Part shown: positions 43,716-53,001 of the stretch, piece by piece | How positions within the stretch are numbered: the first letter of the stretch is position 1 | How the letters are laid out: each line of letters begins with the position of its first letter | Assembly: GCA_041678045.1 (NCBI GenBank) | Contig: JBAYOV010000008.1 | Span: 1 to 64,000 of the forward strand | Reading direction: 5' to 3' | Length of the DNA: 64,000 nucleotides | DNA from: UBA2357 sp041678045 | GTDB taxonomy: Bacteria > Pseudomonadota > Gammaproteobacteria > Burkholderiales > Rhodocyclaceae | The notes under the pieces: generated by a model | What the model saw: only the letters and a program-made list of their open reading frames with translations | What the model was told of the DNA's origin: nothing | The model's database searches: none | Made by a program: the position numbers and the translations under genes

Positions 43716-44483
43716 ATGAGTGACCACGACAACACCCCCGTAGCCGAGCCTGCAGCCCATCCGTATGAGCTCGACGACGATGCCTTCGATGCGCTTGAAG
43801 AACTGCTGGTGTCCGACGCCGTTCCCGAAGACTGCATGAACCTCGAAATGCTCGATGGCTATCTTGCCGCCGTCGTGTGCGCACCGCAGGTACTGCCGGC
43901 CTCTGTCTGGATGCCGCCCATCTGGACCGCCCATGCGGATGAGGCCTCCTTTGCGGCGGGCAGCCGGATGCAAAAGGTGATCGGGTTGGTGCGTCGCTAT
44001 TACAACGAACTGGCCACCACGCTTGGCGAGCCCGAAGGCTGGGAGCCGTTTTGCTATGCAGGCCAGGCCGACAGCGACTTTGAAGTGGGCGAAGAGTGGG
44101 TGGAAGGTTTTGCCCAGGGGCTGGAGTTGTGGCCCGCCGACTGGCAGGACGGTTTGCCGGAGGAGGTGGCCCGGAGTGTTCAGCAGCGCATTGAGGCCAT
44201 GCTTGCCCCCTGGCAGTCCGACGCTGAAGAGGGCGGAGAGGCGGTGGGTGAGGTGGCGAACGCGGCGGTGGATGAAAACGACCGAATCCGCTGGCTGGAG
44301 GGGGCTCGCGACACGCTCGGAACGATCATGGCCGAATGGCGCCAACTCGGGCTGCCCCGGCCGCAGCCCCTGCCGGAGGTGGCTGAGCCTGTGCGCCGCA
44401 GCGCGCCTTCGGTGGGGCGCAACGACGCCTGCCCGTGCGGCAGCGGCAAGAAGTTCAAGAAGTGCTGCGGCGCCCATGACTGA
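43716..44483 (+). CDS. UPF0149/YecA family protein with C-terminal SEC-C zinc motif
   Basis: A 255-residue protein. The N-terminal part (about 10-190) resembles UPF0149/YgfB-YecA, with LDGYLAAVVCAPQVLP and EWVEGFAQGLEL. The C-terminus is a SEC-C zinc-binding motif, GRNDACPCGSGKKFKKCCG, as in SecA and YecA; in YecA it is reported to bind metal and the ribosome. I start at 43716, with GGAG 7 bases upstream. The next gene overlaps by 8 bases (ATGACTGA). Confidence 0.88.
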   Translation: MSDHDNTPVAEPAAHPYELDDDAFDALEELLVSDAVPEDCMNLEMLDGYLAAVVCAPQVLPASVWMPPIWTAHADEASFAAGSRMQKVIGLVRRYYNELATTLGEPEGWEPFCYAGQADSDFEVGEEWVEGFAQGLELWPADWQDGLPEEVARSVQQRIEAMLAPWQSDAEEGGEAVGEVANAAVDENDRIRWLEGARDTLGTIMAEWRQLGLPRPQPLPEVAEPVRRSAPSVGRNDACPCGSGKKFKKCCGAHD

Positions 44484-44823
44484 AATGCGTACTCCGCGCA
44501 GTGATCCGTGCACCCGGTGTGGCGCCTGCTGTGCCGCTTTCCGGGTGGACTTCCATCCCTCCGAGTTGGCCAGCCGCCAACCGGCGGGGGTGCCGGATGC
44601 GCTGGCACTGCCCTTGACCGCCACGCTGTGGCGCATGCGCGGTACCGATGAAGCGGCGCCGCGTTGCGTGGCCTTGAGCGGAGAGATCGGCGTGCAGGTG
44701 GGCTGTTCGATCTACGCCTCCCGCCCGTCGCCCTGCCGGGATTTTGCACCCTATGCCCCCCTGGGCATCGGAGATGACGCCTGTCACCGGGCACGCAGGC
44801 GCCATGGCCTGCCGCCTCTGTAG
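44476..44823 (+). CDS. YkgJ-type cysteine cluster protein
   Basis: A 115-residue protein of the YkgJ/UPF0153 family, probably binding zinc or an iron-sulphur cluster. The cysteines are in DPCTRCGACCAAFRVDF, then RCVAL, CSIYASRPSPCRDF and CHRARRRHGLPPL. Its role is unknown. It overlaps the YecA-type gene and precedes the ABC transporter genes, so it may be in the same transcript. Confidence 0.8.
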   Translation: MTEMRTPRSDPCTRCGACCAAFRVDFHPSELASRQPAGVPDALALPLTATLWRMRGTDEAAPRCVALSGEIGVQVGCSIYASRPSPCRDFAPYAPLGIGDDACHRARRRHGLPPL

Positions 44824-44878
44824 CCCCTCGCCCCTGTCTGCTCCTGCTGCTTTCCTTGCTCCGGACGTGTCCCCTGAC

Positions 44879-45559
44879 ATGCTTGAACTCGACAACCTTG
44901 GAAAATGCTTTGCTGAAGCAACCGGAAAGGCGGCCCAGCGCACCCTGTTTGCCGGTGTCTCCCTGAGCCTGCGCGCAGGTGAGTGTGTCGCGATCATGGG
45001 CGAGTCCGGCGTGGGCAAGTCCACCCTGCTCAACTGCATTGCCGGCCTTGAGGCGGCGGACAGCGGCCAGCTCAGGCTCGATGGGCAGGACCTGCGCGCG
45101 CTCGATGACGATGCCTTCGCCGGCCTGCGCCGCCGTGCCTACGGATTTGTTTTTCAGGCATTTCACATCCTGCCGCATCTCAGCATTGCGCAGAACGTGG
45201 CCTTGCCCCTGTGGTTGCTTGCCTGCATGCAGGACGAGGCCGACCGGCGTGCGCGCGCAATGCTGGCACGGGTGGGGCTGGAGGCGCGTGCAGATGATTG
45301 GCCGGCCATGCTGTCCGGCGGGGAATTGCAGAGAGTGGCCATTGCCCGTGCGCTGGTGCACCGCCCAAGGCTGGTGCTGGCGGACGAACCTACCGGCAAT
45401 CTCGATCCGGACAATGCCGACGAGGTCCTGAACCTGCTTCTCGACTGCGTCCGCAGTGCCCAGGCCATCGGCATCATCGTGACGCATTCCCGCAAGGCGG
45501 CTGCGCGCGCGGACCGCTGTCTGCGCCTGACCCGTGAGGGCTTGTTCGATGCAGACTGA
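44879..45559 (+). CDS. ABC transporter ATP-binding protein, LolD/MacB type
   Basis: A 226-residue ABC ATPase. Walker A is GESGVGKST, the signature is LSGGELQR, Walker B is LVLADEPTGNLD, and the H-loop is VTHSRK. This is the MacB/LolD/FtsE class that couples to FtsX-type permeases. A permease gene follows after 57 bases. I begin at MLELDNLG (44879); a GTG 4 codons earlier is possible. Confidence 0.88.
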   Translation: MLELDNLGKCFAEATGKAAQRTLFAGVSLSLRAGECVAIMGESGVGKSTLLNCIAGLEAADSGQLRLDGQDLRALDDDAFAGLRRRAYGFVFQAFHILPHLSIAQNVALPLWLLACMQDEADRRARAMLARVGLEARADDWPAMLSGGELQRVAIARALVHRPRLVLADEPTGNLDPDNADEVLNLLLDCVRSAQAIGIIVTHSRKAAARADRCLRLTREGLFDAD

Positions 45560-45616
45560 GTGCCCGGAAGGGGCGTTTGCGCAGGGCGAGGTGACCGTGA
45601 GGGGGAGGGGCGGAGT

Positions 45617-48178
45617 GTGAATCCGGGGCTGTGGCAGGCGCTGTTGCGCGTATTCCTGGCGAGCCTGTTGCAGCGCCGACTGGCCACGCTGCTGTCCCTG
45701 TTGGCGATTGCGCTGGGCGTGGCGCTCGGGCTGGCGGTGCAGCTGATTCATGGTGCGGCAATCAACGAGTTCGGGCGTGGCGTGCGTCTGCTCAGCGGTG
45801 ACGCACATCTGCAGGTGAGCGGTCCGCGCAGCGGTTTTGCCGAGGAGGTGTACCTGGCGGTGGCCATGCACCCGGATGTGGCCGAGGCCAGCCCGGTGCT
45901 GGAGATCGAGGCGCGCCTGCCCGCGCATGCGCAGAGTCTGCGTATTCTGGGGGTGGATCGTTTCCGGCTGGGGGCGGTCACGCCAGTCCTGTTGCCCGAG
46001 GTGGATCCGGACTGGGGAGCCCGGGATGGCCGGGATCAGCGCATGCTGGCGCTGCGCGAAGACAGCCTGTTCCTCAGTGCTGCGGCCAGTGCCGCCCTGG
46101 GCCTGTCGCCGGGCGACACTCTGGAGATTCAGTCAGGCACCCGGGTGCTGTCCCTGCGGGTGGTCGGCGGTGTGCCGGCCGCAGGGCACGGACAGGTGCT
46201 GGGGGTGATGGATGTGGCGGCCGCGCAGCGCCTGTTCAGTCAGCTTGGCCGCGTGAGCCGTATCGATCTGCGGGTGCGCGAGGGTGCAGACCCGGCCCAG
46301 GTGGCTGCCCGGCTCGCGGCCAGCCTGCCGGCCGGGCTGAGTGTGCTCACCCCTGAAGCCAGCACCGAGCAGGTGCTCGGCCTGTCGCGTGCTTACCGGG
46401 TGAACCTGACCATGTTGGCTGCGATTGCGCTGCTCACCGGCGGGTTTCTGGTGTTTTCCGCGCAGTGGCTGTCGGTGGTGCGTCGTCGCCAGAGTCTGGC
46501 CTTTCTGCGCGCGCTCGGTCTGGAGCGCGACAGGCTGATGCAGGCCCTGCTGGCCGAAGGGGCGTTGCTGGGGCTGTTGGGCGGGCTGTTCGGGGTGGTG
46601 CTGGCCCACGGACTGGCCTGGAGCGCCTTTCGTCTGATGGGCGCAGACTTGGGGGCAGGGTATTTTCAGGGGGTACGCCCGGAGCTGCATAGGGACCTGC
46701 TGACCAGTATCCTTTACCTGGGCTTGGGCGGGCTGACGGGGGTGGTGGGCGCCTGGCTGCCGGCCCGCACGGCAGTGCGCATGCCGGTCGCGCGTGCCCT
46801 GCGGGCCAGCGAGGCGGTGGAGCAGTTTCGCATGCATCTGCATCCGGCCTGGGCCTTGCTGTGCGCAGCCCTGGCGGGCGCGCTGTGCCTGCTGCCTCCG
46901 TTCGCGGGCATTCCGGTGGGCGGGTATCTTGCAGTGCTGGCCAGTCTGGCGGCGGCCGTGTTGCTGCTGCCACTGGGGGTGCGCAGTGTGCTGCCCCTGT
47001 TTGCAGGCTCATCGTCGTTGCTGATCCGGCTGGCCCATGCACGCCTGCAGGCCTTGCCCGGGCAGGCAGTGGTAGCCGGGGCGGGGGTGGTGGCCAGCGT
47101 TGCGCTGGCGGTGTCGATGGCGATCATGGTGAGCTCTTTTCGGGACTCGGTGGACGACTGGCTGCATCAGGTCTTGCCGGCCGATCTGTATGTGCGCGCC
47201 TCTTCCTCGGCCGCCTCGGGTTTTCTCGACGAAGCGGCACAGGCCAGGGTGGCCGGCATTGCAGGCGTGCGGGCAGTGCAGCCGATTCGCTACGATACGG
47301 TCAGGCTTGCGGATGAGCAGTTGCCGTTGACGCTGATTGCCCGGCCGGTGCAGGGTGGCAGCGGCATTCCTCTGGTGTCGGGAGGCGTGGCGCTGGCCGA
47401 GGGAGAGGTGCCCGACGGGGCGGGACCGCGCCCGCGTCCGGTCTGGGTGTCGGAAGCTGCAGCCGATCTGTTCGGCCTGAGCCTGGGCGTGGATGTTCAG
47501 TTGCCGCTGGGCGGTATGCTGCATGACTTCCGGGTGGCCGGGGTGTGGCGCGACTATGCCCGCCAGCACGGTGCGGTTCTGCTGGAGCTGGAGGACTACC
47601 GCATGCTGTCCGGCGACCGCCTGATCAACGACCTGGCCGTGTGGCTCGACAGCACGGCCGACAGCGGCGAGACGGTGATGCGGGCCGTGCGCGCCGCCTT
47701 CGATGACGGGGTGGTGGAGCTGACCTTGCCGGCCGAGATTCGCGCCGTGAGCCTGGCGATCTTCGATCGCACCTTCCTCATCACCTATCTGATGGAGGCG
47801 GTGGCGGTGATGATCGGCCTGTTCGGCATCAGCACCACCTTTGCAGCACTCGCCGGCAGCCGGCGCAAGGAGTTCGGCATGCTGCGTCATCTGGGGTTGA
47901 GGCGCAGCGAAGTGGGGCGCCTGTTGACGCTTGAAGGGGCGATGACCGCGCTGGTCGGGGTGCTGATCGGTTTGCTGGGCGGCGGGGCGATTGCCTGGAT
48001 CCTGATCGAGGTGATCAACCGGCAGAGTTTCCACTGGAGCATGGACATGAGCGTGCCCTGGCCGGCCTTGCTGCTGTTTGCGTGCGGACTGGTTGCGCTG
48101 GCCGCCCTCGCCGCACGGCTGGCCGGGGCGCAGGCAATGCGCGATTCGGCCGTGAAGGCGGTCAGGGAGGACTGGTGA
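45617..48178 (+). CDS. Large FtsX-type ABC transporter permease
   Basis: An 853-residue permease with two FtsX-type halves: N-terminal membrane span, a MacB-like periplasmic domain, a cluster of membrane spans near the middle (about 270-400), a second membrane group, a second periplasmic domain and a C-terminal three-span group. Typical motifs are LLSLLAIALGVALGLAVQLI near the start and LAGSRRKEFGMLRHLGLRRSEV near the end. The GTG at 45617 has GGAGGGG upstream. Its stop overlaps the next start by 1 base (TGATG). With the ATPase and the lipocalin-like protein it forms an AttEFGH-like transport set of unknown substrate. Confidence 0.85.
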   Translation: MNPGLWQALLRVFLASLLQRRLATLLSLLAIALGVALGLAVQLIHGAAINEFGRGVRLLSGDAHLQVSGPRSGFAEEVYLAVAMHPDVAEASPVLEIEARLPAHAQSLRILGVDRFRLGAVTPVLLPEVDPDWGARDGRDQRMLALREDSLFLSAAASAALGLSPGDTLEIQSGTRVLSLRVVGGVPAAGHGQVLGVMDVAAAQRLFSQLGRVSRIDLRVREGADPAQVAARLAASLPAGLSVLTPEASTEQVLGLSRAYRVNLTMLAAIALLTGGFLVFSAQWLSVVRRRQSLAFLRALGLERDRLMQALLAEGALLGLLGGLFGVVLAHGLAWSAFRLMGADLGAGYFQGVRPELHRDLLTSILYLGLGGLTGVVGAWLPARTAVRMPVARALRASEAVEQFRMHLHPAWALLCAALAGALCLLPPFAGIPVGGYLAVLASLAAAVLLLPLGVRSVLPLFAGSSSLLIRLAHARLQALPGQAVVAGAGVVASVALAVSMAIMVSSFRDSVDDWLHQVLPADLYVRASSSAASGFLDEAAQARVAGIAGVRAVQPIRYDTVRLADEQLPLTLIARPVQGGSGIPLVSGGVALAEGEVPDGAGPRPRPVWVSEAAADLFGLSLGVDVQLPLGGMLHDFRVAGVWRDYARQHGAVLLELEDYRMLSGDRLINDLAVWLDSTADSGETVMRAVRAAFDDGVVELTLPAEIRAVSLAIFDRTFLITYLMEAVAVMIGLFGISTTFAALAGSRRKEFGMLRHLGLRRSEVGRLLTLEGAMTALVGVLIGLLGGGAIAWILIEVINRQSFHWSMDMSVPWPALLLFACGLVALAALAARLAGAQAMRDSAVKAVREDW

Positions 48179-49305
48179 TGAACAGGGTACGCTGCGCACT
48201 GCTTGTCGTACTGCTGTGCCTGCAGTGGATCGTTGGGACGGGGGTGGTCGCTGCCGGAGGGGGCTATCCGGTGGTGCGTGACGATGTGGCGCTGGTGTTT
48301 CCGGACGATACCGGGGCGCATCCCGAGTATCGCACCGAGTGGTGGTATGTGACGGGCTGGTTGACCGACGATGCCGGTGTGCGGCGCGGTTTTCAGCTCA
48401 CTTTCTTCCGGGTGCGCACGCTGATCGGCGAGGACAACCCCAGCCTGTTCGCCCCCAGTCAACTTCTGCTGGCGCATGCCGCAGTCGCCGACCCTGCGCA
48501 TGGTCGGCTGTTGCACGCCGAGCGTGCCGAGCGTGCCCTGCCGGGGCTGGCAGGCGCGGCCAGCGGGCGAACCGATGTGTTTGTGGGGGACTGGTTCCTG
48601 CGTCTGGAGGATGAAGAGGGCGAGTCTGCGGATGGGACGGCCAGCTACCGCAGCCAGATTGCCACCGAGCGTTTTGCGTTTTCGCTGAACTTTCGCACGC
48701 CGCATGCCCCGGTGCTGAATGGCCGTCAGGGCTTCAGCCAGAAGACCGGCAATCCGCTCAATGCGAGTTACTACTACAGCCGCCCGCAACTCAAGGTGAG
48801 TGGCGAGCTGACCGTGGACGGGCGGGCACGGCCGGTGACCGGCCATGCATGGCTGGACCATGAATGGTCGAGCGAGATCCTGCCCGAAGAGGCCGGCGGC
48901 TGGGACTGGCTGGGCATCAATCTGCACGATGGGGGTTCGCTCATGGCCTTCCAGATGCGCGACCGGCAGGGGCAGGCGCTATGGACCGCCGCGACGCTGC
49001 GCGAGTCCGGCGGGCGCGAGCGCGTGCTGGCGCCGCATGAAGTGAGCTTCGAACCGTTGCGCCTGTGGCAATCGGCCCGTACCGGCGCGCGCTACCCGGT
49101 GGCCTGGCGGGTGCGTGTGGCAGAGCACACCTATCTCGTCGAGCCGCTGATGGACGATCAGGAGCTCGACAGCCGGCGTTCGACCGGGGCGGTGTATTGG
49201 GAGGGCGCGGTGCGTCTGCGGGCTGCGGACGGCACCGCAGGCAGTGCGGAGCTCGGGCAGGGCTATCTGGAAATGACCGGCTATCTCGACCGGCTGCGCA
49301 TGTAA
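48178..49305 (+). CDS. AttH/CrtC-like secreted lipocalin-type protein
   Basis: A 375-residue protein with a signal peptide (about 1-27, ending VVAAGG). The rest resembles the CrtC/AttH lipocalin-like domain (PF07143). EWWYVTGWL, RGFQLTFFR and the paired W-D-H motif HAWLDHEWSS are characteristic. The CrtC branch hydrates carotenoids and AttH has no known enzyme function. Since it follows a MacB/LolD-type ABC pair (start overlapping the permease stop), it is probably the lipid- or ligand-handling partner of that transporter. AGGGAGG lies upstream of its ATG. Confidence 0.85.
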   Translation: MNRVRCALLVVLLCLQWIVGTGVVAAGGGYPVVRDDVALVFPDDTGAHPEYRTEWWYVTGWLTDDAGVRRGFQLTFFRVRTLIGEDNPSLFAPSQLLLAHAAVADPAHGRLLHAERAERALPGLAGAASGRTDVFVGDWFLRLEDEEGESADGTASYRSQIATERFAFSLNFRTPHAPVLNGRQGFSQKTGNPLNASYYYSRPQLKVSGELTVDGRARPVTGHAWLDHEWSSEILPEEAGGWDWLGINLHDGGSLMAFQMRDRQGQALWTAATLRESGGRERVLAPHEVSFEPLRLWQSARTGARYPVAWRVRVAEHTYLVEPLMDDQELDSRRSTGAVYWEGAVRLRAADGTAGSAELGQGYLEMTGYLDRLRM

Positions 49306-49328
49306 CCGGTCGAGCCTGCAGGCAGTCT

Positions 49329-49919
49329 TCAGCTGTGGTCGCTGTTGTGCCCGGTCAGCCCGGCCTGTCCGGCATCGTGCCCGTCGCTCATGGGTGGGAG
49401 GTCGCGCACATGAAAGCCGAACTGTCCGCGACGGCGATCTTCGAAGAAATGGCGCAGGCTCATCGAGATGGTGCGAAAGGCGATGTCTTGCCACGGAATG
49501 TCGGCCTCTGAAAAAAGGGCCACTTCGAGGGACTCCTCACCGGGCGAAAACGCCAGATCGAGCAGCCGGGCGCGGTAGATGATATGCACCTGGCTGATGT
49601 GTGGCACATTGATCAGGGTGAACATCGGGCCCACCTCGATGCGTGCGCAGGCTTCCTCCAGCGTTTCACGGGCTGCAGCCTGTGCGGTGGTCTCGGCATT
49701 TTCCATGAAGCCGGCAGGCAGGGTCCAGTACCCGCTGCGCGGCTCGATTGCGCGACGGCACAGCAGCACGCGATCGCCCCATTCGGCAATGGCTCCGACG
49801 ACCAGCTTGGGGTTGAGGTAGTGAATCGTCCCGCAGGCATTGCATACATGGCGGGGGAGGCTGTCCCCCGGCGGAACGCGCAACACCACACCGGCACCGC
49901 ACTGAGAGCAGAAGTTCAT
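49329..49919 (-). CDS. Nudix hydrolase with N-terminal zinc ribbon
   Basis: A 196-residue protein. The zinc ribbon uses CSQC and CNAC. The Nudix box reads GFMENAETTAQAAARETLEEAC, with the REUxEE core intact and the usual final glycine replaced by cysteine (CARI). This is the NADH pyrophosphatase-like branch, which may decap or hydrolyse nucleotide derivatives. The substrate is not known. Confidence 0.85.
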   Translation of the reverse strand: MNFCSQCGAGVVLRVPPGDSLPRHVCNACGTIHYLNPKLVVGAIAEWGDRVLLCRRAIEPRSGYWTLPAGFMENAETTAQAAARETLEEACARIEVGPMFTLINVPHISQVHIIYRARLLDLAFSPGEESLEVALFSEADIPWQDIAFRTISMSLRHFFEDRRRGQFGFHVRDLPPMSDGHDAGQAGLTGHNSDHS

Positions 49920-49996
49920 GTGTTCAGACCCGGAAGCTGCAGAGCCGCCAGTGTATCAGCCCGGCGGCGGCCCGCATCCGTGCCGGGTGTGTTGCA

Positions 49997-50572
49997 TCAG
50001 GCGGTGAGTGTGGCGCCCTGGTCGTCGTCGATCATGCTGGTTACGGTCCGGCGCGGCACGAATTCATCATCGAGCAGACGCTCGATGCGTGAAAACACTT
50101 CGAAGCGGGAGAACGGTTTCTTCATGAAATCGTCGGCCGCAATGCGCGAACCGAAGAAATGCTCGGTGGCCTGCGCGTTGCCGCTGATGATGATCACCGG
50201 GATGGCGCTGGTGGCCGGATTGCGACGCAGGCGGCGCAGGGCGGCAAAACCATCCATACCGGGCAGCACGATGTCGAGGAAGATCAGGTCGGGCGGGCGT
50301 TGTTCGGCCAGTTCCAGCGCGGTTTCGGCATCGCCGGCCTCAATCACCACGCAGCCCACCGACTGCAGCATGCGACCGAGCGCCTTGACGATGGTCGGGG
50401 AGTCATCGACCACCATCACACGGGTGCCCTGACGCGGATTGATTCGCGGGCGCTTGCGTCGCTCGTTGCGCCCTCCGGGCGTGGGCACCGTTGCCGGCCC
50501 GGCGGGGGGAGGCGCCTGCCTCGCGGGCGGCGTGGCGGATCTTCCAAAAAGCGAGAATAGCTTGTTCAGCAT
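49997..50572 (-). CDS. Response regulator receiver protein (PilG-like)
   Basis: A 191-residue single-domain response regulator. An N-terminal low-complexity proline-rich stretch (about 10-45) precedes a CheY-type receiver (MVVDDSPTIVKALGRML, FLDIVLPGMDG with the phosphoacceptor aspartate, IIISGNAQ, KKPFSR). It resembles PilG-type regulators of twitching and polar signalling, but no output domain or kinase is adjacent. The proline-rich extension is unusual. It is divergent from flhDC. Confidence 0.8.
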   Translation of the reverse strand: MLNKLFSLFGRSATPPARQAPPPAGPATVPTPGGRNERRKRPRINPRQGTRVMVVDDSPTIVKALGRMLQSVGCVVIEAGDAETALELAEQRPPDLIFLDIVLPGMDGFAALRRLRRNPATSAIPVIIISGNAQATEHFFGSRIAADDFMKKPFSRFEVFSRIERLLDDEFVPRRTVTSMIDDDQGATLTA

Positions 50573-50995
50573 GTCGGTAAACGAAATTCCAGGCTCTGGG
50601 CGCAGGCTGTCGACTCGACTCCTGTGGTTTCTCACCCTGGGTTTGAGGGTGCTGACGGCTGGCGCTGTTGTACGTCATGCCATCATGCATTCTGCGTGTT
50701 CGTCAAACCACTCTTTTACAAGTGGACCGGGCTGGCCGCAAGGGTTTTCTCAAGAAAAACTGATCTGGGTCAAAAAAGTCATGCCGCTTGAGTCGGTCTG
50801 GAGAGGGTCTGGAAATGCCGGGCTGATGCTGTCGGGAAATTCATATATCTTGAGGGGATACTTGATGTGGGTTTTATGGGTTTTCCTGTGCGCTTCGTGC
50901 TGTCGGATTCACGCCACACTTTTGTCTTTTCGATTTGCAATTCCTGAGAAAGTACTTTAAGTTCAAGACAGTTGCCGTGGATAAAGTGCAGGAAA
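50573..50995. other. Regulatory region before flhDC
   Basis: About 423 bases with no gene, and more A+T than its neighbours. It holds short palindromes such as CCACT (50708-50712) with AGTGG (50721-50725), and TTTTCT-CA-AGAAAA (50745-50758). It should carry the promoter and regulator sites of flhDC, which respond to several global regulators in other bacteria. I see no confident -35/-10 pair. Confidence 0.5.
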
Positions 50996-51334
50996 ATGAA
51001 ACGTCGCGATTTCCAGGCCGACATTCAGGAGCTGAATCTCGCCTTCCTGATGCTTGCGCAGCAGATGCTCCGCGATGACCGTGAGACCGCGATGTTCAGG
51101 CTGGGTATTGCCGCAGACATGGCAGACCTGATCGAGGGCCTGTCAGCGACCAGGATGGTGAAGATGGCCAGTGCGCAGATGGTGCTGCCGGCCTTTCGCT
51201 TCGACGATGCCCATTTGTCCGGCCTGCTGGCCGGTGAGGGGCGCGATCCCGCCAGTGCCGGGCTGCATGCCGCAATCATTGCGGCAGGAAAGAAGCCCGC
51301 CCGGCTGCATGAGGATGAAGACAATGAAGAATAA
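50996..51334 (+). CDS. flhD: Flagellar transcriptional regulator FlhD
   Basis: A 112-residue FlhD, half of the FlhD4C2 master regulator that activates class II flagellar genes. The family core is present: IQELNLAFLMLAQQMLRDDRETAMFRLGI. The ATG at 50996 has AGGA close upstream. It overlaps flhC by 11 bases. It opens the motility island. Confidence 0.93.
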   Translation: MKRRDFQADIQELNLAFLMLAQQMLRDDRETAMFRLGIAADMADLIEGLSATRMVKMASAQMVLPAFRFDDAHLSGLLAGEGRDPASAGLHAAIIAAGKKPARLHEDEDNEE

Positions 51335-51911
51335 GAGTGTGATCAAGGAGGCCGACGAGATACAGCGCGCGGTCGAAATGGTGAGCCTGGGTGCGCGCAT
51401 GCAGATGCTCGAGGCAGAGACCAATCTCAGCCGGGAGCGCCTGCTGAAGATCTACAAGGAGGTGCGCGGCATGTCGCCCCCCAAGGGCATGCTGCCGTTT
51501 TCCACCGACTGGTTCATGGCTTGGCAGCCCAACGTGCACTCCTCGCTGTTCATGGCCTTCTTCCGCTATTTCGAAGAGCACACCACGCTCAAGGGCCTGG
51601 ATGCGATCCTGAAGGCTTATCACCTGTACCTTGATCACATCGAGGCGCAGGCGATGGAGCCGGTGCTGAGCCTGACCCGCGCCTGGACCCTGGTGCGTTT
51701 CTTCGATGCCGACATGTTGCAGCAGACGCCCTGCACCCAGTGCGGCGGCCAGTTCATCACGCATGCTTACGATCCGGCAGCGCAGTTCGTGTGCGGCTTG
51801 TGCAACATGCCGTCCCGTGCGGGCAAGGGCAAGAAAGCCGCGCCCGAAGTCCGTTCGGTGGCCAAGACCCGCACCGCCAGCCGCAAGCGCGCAGCCACCC
51901 CGGTTGAATGA
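51324..51911 (+). CDS. flhC: Flagellar transcriptional regulator FlhC
   Basis: A 195-residue FlhC. The zinc-binding cysteines are in PCTQCGGQF and CGLCNMP. ANETNLSRERLLKIYKEVRG-like (here AETNLSRERLLKIYKEVRG) is typical. Several in-frame ATG codons lie near the start; I use 51324, with GAGG about 8 bases upstream. A strong terminator follows at 51935-51957. Confidence 0.94.
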   Translation: MKNKSVIKEADEIQRAVEMVSLGARMQMLEAETNLSRERLLKIYKEVRGMSPPKGMLPFSTDWFMAWQPNVHSSLFMAFFRYFEEHTTLKGLDAILKAYHLYLDHIEAQAMEPVLSLTRAWTLVRFFDADMLQQTPCTQCGGQFITHAYDPAAQFVCGLCNMPSRAGKGKKAAPEVRSVAKTRTASRKRAATPVE

Positions 51912-51934
51912 CCCCCTGTGGGGGGTGCCGGCCG

Positions 51935-51957
51935 AAAGACCGCCCGGAGCGGTCTTT
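51935..51957 (+). terminator. Terminator after flhC
   Basis: AAAGACCGC (51935-51943), loop CCGGA, GCGGTCTTT (51949-51957) plus a T-run. A clear factor-independent terminator between flhC and the motAB unit. Confidence 0.9.
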
Positions 51958-51973
51958 TTTTCGTCCGAAGCTG

Positions 51974-52000
51974 TCAAGTTTGCCTGCGGGTAGTCGATAA
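51974..52000 (+). promoter_or_regulatory. Sigma-28 promoter of motAB
   Basis: TCAAGTTT (51974-51981), 11 bases, GTCGATAA (51993-52000), against the FliA consensus TAAAGTTT-N11-GCCGATAA: one mismatch in each half and exact spacing. It lies about 100 bases before motA and after the flhC terminator. Confidence 0.85.
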
Positions 52001-52102
52001 TTCCGCTTACTGGCGGTTGACTGCATGCCCGGGCGGTCGCTTTGCGAACCCGCCCGGGATGATGGGTGCCACAGGCACGGATTCGAGTGAGGGGCTTCAG
52101 CA

Positions 52103-52957
52103 GTGTTTCTTCTTGTTGGCTATGTGATCGTCCTGCTGGCATCGATCGGCACATACTCGCTGCACGGTAGCCTGATGGCGCTGTGGGTGCCGGTGGAATA
52201 CGTTGCAATCATCGGACTGATGATCGGTGGCTTTGTCGCCAGCAATGGCGGCAAGGCGATGAAGGCTACCCTCAAGGCCCTGCCCGGTGCGCTGAAGGGG
52301 TCGCCTTACAACAAGGCGATGTACATGGACCTGCTGGCGCTGATGTACGAGTTGCTGGCGAAGGTGCGCAAGGAAGGTCTGATGTCCATCGAAGGTGACA
52401 TCGAGAACCCTGAGCAGAGTCCGGTATTTTCCAAATATCCGAGCGTGATGGCCGACCACCATGCGGTCGAGTTCATGACCGACTACCTGCGTATGATGGT
52501 GGGGGGCAACCTCAACGCGTTCGAGATCGAGTCCCTGATGGATATGGAAATCGAGACCCATCACGAAGAGGCGCACGGGCCGGCACACGCCGTGGCAAAG
52601 ACGGGTGATGCCTTGCCCGCATTCGGCATTGTGGTTGCGGTGATGGGCGTGGTGAACGTGATGGGGTCGGTGGGCGAACCTCCGGCAGTGCTCGGCAAGA
52701 TGATCGGTGGGGCGCTGGTGGGTACCTTCCTCGGCATCCTGCTGTCCTATGGTTTCGTGCAGCCGATTGCCGGTCAGCTGGAGCAGCGGGCAGAGGAAAG
52801 CGGCAAGATCTTCCAGTGCATCAAGGTGGTGTTGCTGGCCAGCATGAATGGTTATGCCCCGCAGGTGGCCGTGGAGTTCGGGCGCAAGGTGCTCACCTCC
52901 ACCGAGCGGCCCACCTTTCTTGAACTCGAAGCCGACATCAAGAGCCGCAAGGGCTGA
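52103..52957 (+). CDS. motA: Flagellar motor stator protein MotA
   Basis: A 284-residue MotA, the proton-channel stator subunit that works with MotB. Four membrane segments are visible, with the cytoplasmic loop between the second and third. It starts with GTG at 52103, with GAGGGG about 9 bases upstream. A 44-base gap separates it from motB. Confidence 0.95.
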   Translation: MFLLVGYVIVLLASIGTYSLHGSLMALWVPVEYVAIIGLMIGGFVASNGGKAMKATLKALPGALKGSPYNKAMYMDLLALMYELLAKVRKEGLMSIEGDIENPEQSPVFSKYPSVMADHHAVEFMTDYLRMMVGGNLNAFEIESLMDMEIETHHEEAHGPAHAVAKTGDALPAFGIVVAVMGVVNVMGSVGEPPAVLGKMIGGALVGTFLGILLSYGFVQPIAGQLEQRAEESGKIFQCIKVVLLASMNGYAPQVAVEFGRKVLTSTERPTFLELEADIKSRKG

Positions 52958-53001
52958 GTGGCGGCTGATGTGCACCCTCGCATGACTGAGCGCAACAAGG
53001 C

